Shown here: positions 6,290 through 8,557 of the stretch, piece after piece
How positions within the stretch are numbered: position 1 is the first letter of the stretch
How the letters are laid out: every line of letters starts with the position of its first letter
Assembly: GCA_021736745.1 (NCBI GenBank)
Contig: JAIPFG010000123.1
Span: 1 to 8,557, forward strand
Length of the DNA: 8,557 bases
From: Pseudomonadales bacterium
Lineage (GTDB): Bacteria; Pseudomonadota; Gammaproteobacteria; Pseudomonadales; IMCC2047
Reading direction: 5' to 3'
Notes under the pieces: model-generated
What the model was told of the DNA's origin: nothing
Seen by the model: only the letters and a program-made list of their open reading frames with translations
The model's database searches: none
Made by a program: the position numbers and the translations under genes

Positions 6290-8398
6290 ATGAAGCAACA
6301 CGAACCACAATATACAGACGCCGGGCAGATGCGGCTGCTGATTGTAATACTCTCAGCGGCGGTTTTATTGCCTAGTGCCTGTCTGTTGTGGTTTATGACC
6401 GAGGCGGTTCGAAATGAACGGCTGGCAACGCGGCAGAAATTGATCGATACCTATCAGCAGCGGATGGAGGAATTGAATGCTATAGTTGAGGACCGATGGC
6501 AGAAGCGGTTTGATGGGATAAAGGAAAAAGCGTCATCCGTCCCCCCTATCGAATTATTTGCCGACTTTCTGGGATTATCAGAAAATGGCACCGCTGAGAA
6601 AAATAGCTATTGCCGCGCTATGGTGATTTACGGGCAGGATGGTCAACCGGTCTATCCCATTCAGCGTGTTAGCTCTGGGGATACCGAAAACCTTCCCTCC
6701 CAGTATGGCCAGGCCTGGAAGCTTGAATTCGTTCAAAATGACTACCCCAGGGCCATTACGCTTTACAAGGACCTGGCTGCTAGCTCCCAAGACGATTTTG
6801 CCCGCATGACCGCCCTGATGGGGCAAACCCGCTGTCTGAAAAAAGTGGATAATTTTCCTGAAGCCATCCAATCGTGCCAATTATTAGCCTACGGGCCCCT
6901 ACCGCCCAATCCGACCAACGCTTCCATTGCCCTTAGAGCCCATGCGTGGGTTTTACTGGCGGAGCTGAACCGAAAAACATCACCAGAAACCGACCCAACC
7001 GACCCAAACTACGAGATTGCTTTGAGGCAATTACTGACGGACGCATCCAACTATAACTCACAATTAAAAGATGCACACTTTCTGCCGATGGCCTCCTCGA
7101 CACGGCAATTCATACTAAACAAGGCTATTGAATTAGTCCACATGGAAAAACTTGATGAAACACCCGAATTCCAATCCACGTTGAACAAAGCCCAAAAAGC
7201 ATTGGAAATCGAAAAGCTCACCGCCCAGGCCATGGAAAAATTCCCCAACGCCGCCACCTTCCAGGGCTACCAGAGCAACACACTTAACGAGCTGAACTGG
7301 GCCGAAAACAGCTGGGCGATGCCCATACGCCATAAAGCCCATACTATTCTTATCCTCCAAACCCTTGACGATATCGCAGTCGATATGGCCACCTACGGCA
7401 AAACATGGCGAGACTATTCGGCCTGCTGCCGTATTATAAATTCCAGTGGGAATATTGTCGCCGGGGCAGAAATATGCCCGGGAAAGCCGTTTATGACCGC
7501 ATCCCTCGCCAGCAACTATCCCGACTGGCATATCGAACTGTACTTCACCGATGGCGATGTTTTCGATAAGGCGGCTCGAGAGCAATCGGCGGTCTATCTC
7601 TGGGCGGGGCTGCTGGTGATCATTGTTATCCTTACCGCCGGGTTCGTCGCGATGCGGGTGGTCAGTCGTCAGATACGTTTGAACAAGCTTAAAAACGATT
7701 TTATCGCCACGGTCTCTCACGAACTCAAAACCCCCCTGGCCTCCATGCGGGTTCTCACCGACACGCTACTGGAAGGCCGTTACAAAGACCAGCAGCAGGT
7801 TGAAGATTACTTGCGATTGATGAGCAAGGAAAACCAGCGGCTCACACGTCTGATCGAAAACTTCCTGACCTTCTCACGCATGGAACGCAATAAACAGTCG
7901 TTTGACATCCTGCCAACCTCCCCGCTGAACATCGTCGAAGATGCCATTGAGACGGTCCAAACCAAATTCGCCCAGTACAACTGTCAACTGGACATTGACA
8001 TCGCTGATGACCTGCCCCAAATTGAAGCCGACCACGATGCGATCGTCACGGTCCTGACAAATTTACTGGATAACGGCTGCAAATACACCACCCATGAGAA
8101 CAAGCAGATTCGCCTGAAGGTCTATCAACAGGACCCGTGGGTCTGCTTTGCGATAAGCGATAACGGCATCGGCATGACCAAACGGGCCATGCGGGCGATC
8201 TTCGGCCGATTCTACCAGGTTGATCAATCGCTCGCCCGGCATTCCGAAGGTTGCGGACTGGGGCTCAGTATCGTAAAATATATCATAACCGCCCACCATG
8301 GGACGATTAGCGTAGAAAGCAAAATCAAAAAGGGAAGTACGTTTACTGTTAAACTGCCAGCGGTCGCTGGAGCTCCTCTGCCAGAGGCGAAGTTGTAA
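6290..8398 (+). CDS. Membrane sensor histidine kinase with large TPR-like outer domain
   Basis: 702 codons. The first transmembrane helix is at about residues 14-36 and the second at about 434-456. The roughly 400 residues between them face the periplasm and are mostly helical, with TPR-like pairs (YGQAWKLEFVQNDYPRAITL, ARMTALMGQTRCLKKVDNFP). The cytoplasmic part is a classical kinase. The H-box SHELKTP has the phospho-accepting His at 477; the N-box is TNLLDNG (Asn591, Asn595); G1 is DNGIG at 624-628; the F-box is IFGRFYQVD; G2 is GCGLGL at 654-659. No HAMP or PAS domain is obvious: the second helix leads almost directly into the dimerisation helix. All catalytic motifs are intact. No Shine-Dalgarno site precedes the ATG at 6290, and a hairpin ends 10 bases upstream, so initiation may be weak or coupled. 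The preceding gene also has a TPR segment, hinting at a shared signal. No response regulator is in the window. Confidence 0.93.
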   Translation: MKQHEPQYTDAGQMRLLIVILSAAVLLPSACLLWFMTEAVRNERLATRQKLIDTYQQRMEELNAIVEDRWQKRFDGIKEKASSVPPIELFADFLGLSENGTAEKNSYCRAMVIYGQDGQPVYPIQRVSSGDTENLPSQYGQAWKLEFVQNDYPRAITLYKDLAASSQDDFARMTALMGQTRCLKKVDNFPEAIQSCQLLAYGPLPPNPTNASIALRAHAWVLLAELNRKTSPETDPTDPNYEIALRQLLTDASNYNSQLKDAHFLPMASSTRQFILNKAIELVHMEKLDETPEFQSTLNKAQKALEIEKLTAQAMEKFPNAATFQGYQSNTLNELNWAENSWAMPIRHKAHTILILQTLDDIAVDMATYGKTWRDYSACCRIINSSGNIVAGAEICPGKPFMTASLASNYPDWHIELYFTDGDVFDKAAREQSAVYLWAGLLVIIVILTAGFVAMRVVSRQIRLNKLKNDFIATVSHELKTPLASMRVLTDTLLEGRYKDQQQVEDYLRLMSKENQRLTRLIENFLTFSRMERNKQSFDILPTSPLNIVEDAIETVQTKFAQYNCQLDIDIADDLPQIEADHDAIVTVLTNLLDNGCKYTTHENKQIRLKVYQQDPWVCFAISDNGIGMTKRAMRAIFGRFYQVDQSLARHSEGCGLGLSIVKYIITAHHGTISVESKIKKGSTFTVKLPAVAGAPLPEAKL

Positions 8399-8423
8399 GA
8401 TTATTCGTAAGACACGCAATTTT

Positions 8424-8475
8424 TCTCACTCCTCGCACCCGGCAGGCTGGCGCCTGCCGGGTGCGAGGAGTGAGA
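8424..8475. repeat. Perfect 24-bp inverted repeat with tetraloop, after the kinase gene
   Basis: Arms 8424-8447 and 8452-8475 are fully complementary, with loop TGGC. The stem is GC-rich (CTCACTCCTCGCACCCGG and its complement) and starts 25 bp after the stop codon. The T-run lies on the 5' side (8420-8424) and none follows, so it is not a canonical intrinsic terminator for plus-strand transcription, although so strong a hairpin could end or protect the mRNA. Confidence 0.85.
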
Positions 8476-8490
8476 TGCGGGTTGGGCGAT

Positions 8491-8539
8491 ACTTAAACCC
8501 AGGGCGGCACTCGCTGCGCTCGCTTCCCCTGGGCTAAGT
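8491..8539. repeat. Second inverted repeat, probable dispersed REP-like element
   Basis: Arms ACTTA-AA-CCCAGGG (8491-8504) and CCCTGGG-C-TAAGT (8527-8539), imperfect by one or two bases, enclosing a 22-base GC-rich loop (CACTCGCTGCGCTCGCTT). I recall similar CCCAGGG...CCCTGGG units in planctomycete intergenic DNA; copy number in this genome cannot be judged here. The window ends in another small inverted repeat, GCCT-TTC-AGGC (8547-8557), cut by the edge. Confidence 0.6.
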
Positions 8540-8557
8540 TATATTAGCCTTTCAGGC

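Noticed and set aside
7133..7720. Minus-strand 195-codon frame inside the histidine kinase gene
   Set aside because: Antisense to a clearly conserved kinase; composition reflects codon shadowing and no domain is evident.
8419..8475. 24-bp hairpin as a standard Rho-independent terminator
   Set aside because: The T-run is before the stem on the plus strand and no T-run follows; on the minus strand the stem is followed by A residues. Kept as a repeat instead.
8424..8557. CRISPR array or tandem direct repeats at the right end
   Set aside because: The units are inverted repeats of different sequence, with no regularly spaced direct repeats.

Overview
The window looks like a chromosomal piece of a Gram-negative bacterium of moderate GC content, roughly 45-50% in the well-conserved genes. 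The best guess is Planctomycetota (Phycisphaerae-like). This rests on the style of the secreted TPR protein, the ADP-ribosylglycohydrolase subfamily and the GC-rich inverted repeats after genes, all judged from memory rather than from a database search. No rRNA, tRNA, CRISPR array or transposase was seen.

Left half (1-3546, all on the minus strand): a compact gene train read from right to left. It encodes an NrtR-like NUDIX/winged-helix protein with an intact Nudix box, a small AT-rich zinc-ribbon protein, a small helix-turn-helix-like protein, an ADP-ribosylglycohydrolase (ARH), and an SPFH/band-7 protein that runs off the left edge. Gaps are 22 bp, 49 bp, an 8-bp overlap, and 23 bp, so one operon is likely. 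An in-frame TGA splits the conserved N-terminus of the ARH gene from the rest. The gene is therefore either recently broken, expressed from an internal start, or affected by a sequence error.

Centre (3547-3838): a divergent, AT-rich control region. On the minus strand a near-perfect sigma-70 promoter (TTGACA, 17 bp, TATACT) has a perfect 21-bp palindrome fitted exactly between its -35 and -10 boxes, which is the layout expected for autorepression by the NrtR-like protein. The 13-mer GTATAGTGTACAT from this operator recurs exactly over the candidate -10 region of the divergent plus-strand gene.

Right half (3839-8398, plus strand): a 790-residue exported protein with an N-terminal TPR segment, then a 702-residue membrane sensor histidine kinase whose outer domain also looks TPR-like. 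They are 78 bp apart, and the gap carries two hairpins. No response regulator is in view. The last 160 bases hold a perfect 24-bp hairpin and a second inverted repeat, probably dispersed repeat elements.

Working model (inference): the left operon handles ADP-ribose. ARH releases ADP-ribose from modified arginine or related adducts, and the NUDIX protein either hydrolyses it or senses it. The same regulator, through the shared operator sequence, may tie this module to the exported TPR protein and possibly to the sensor kinase.
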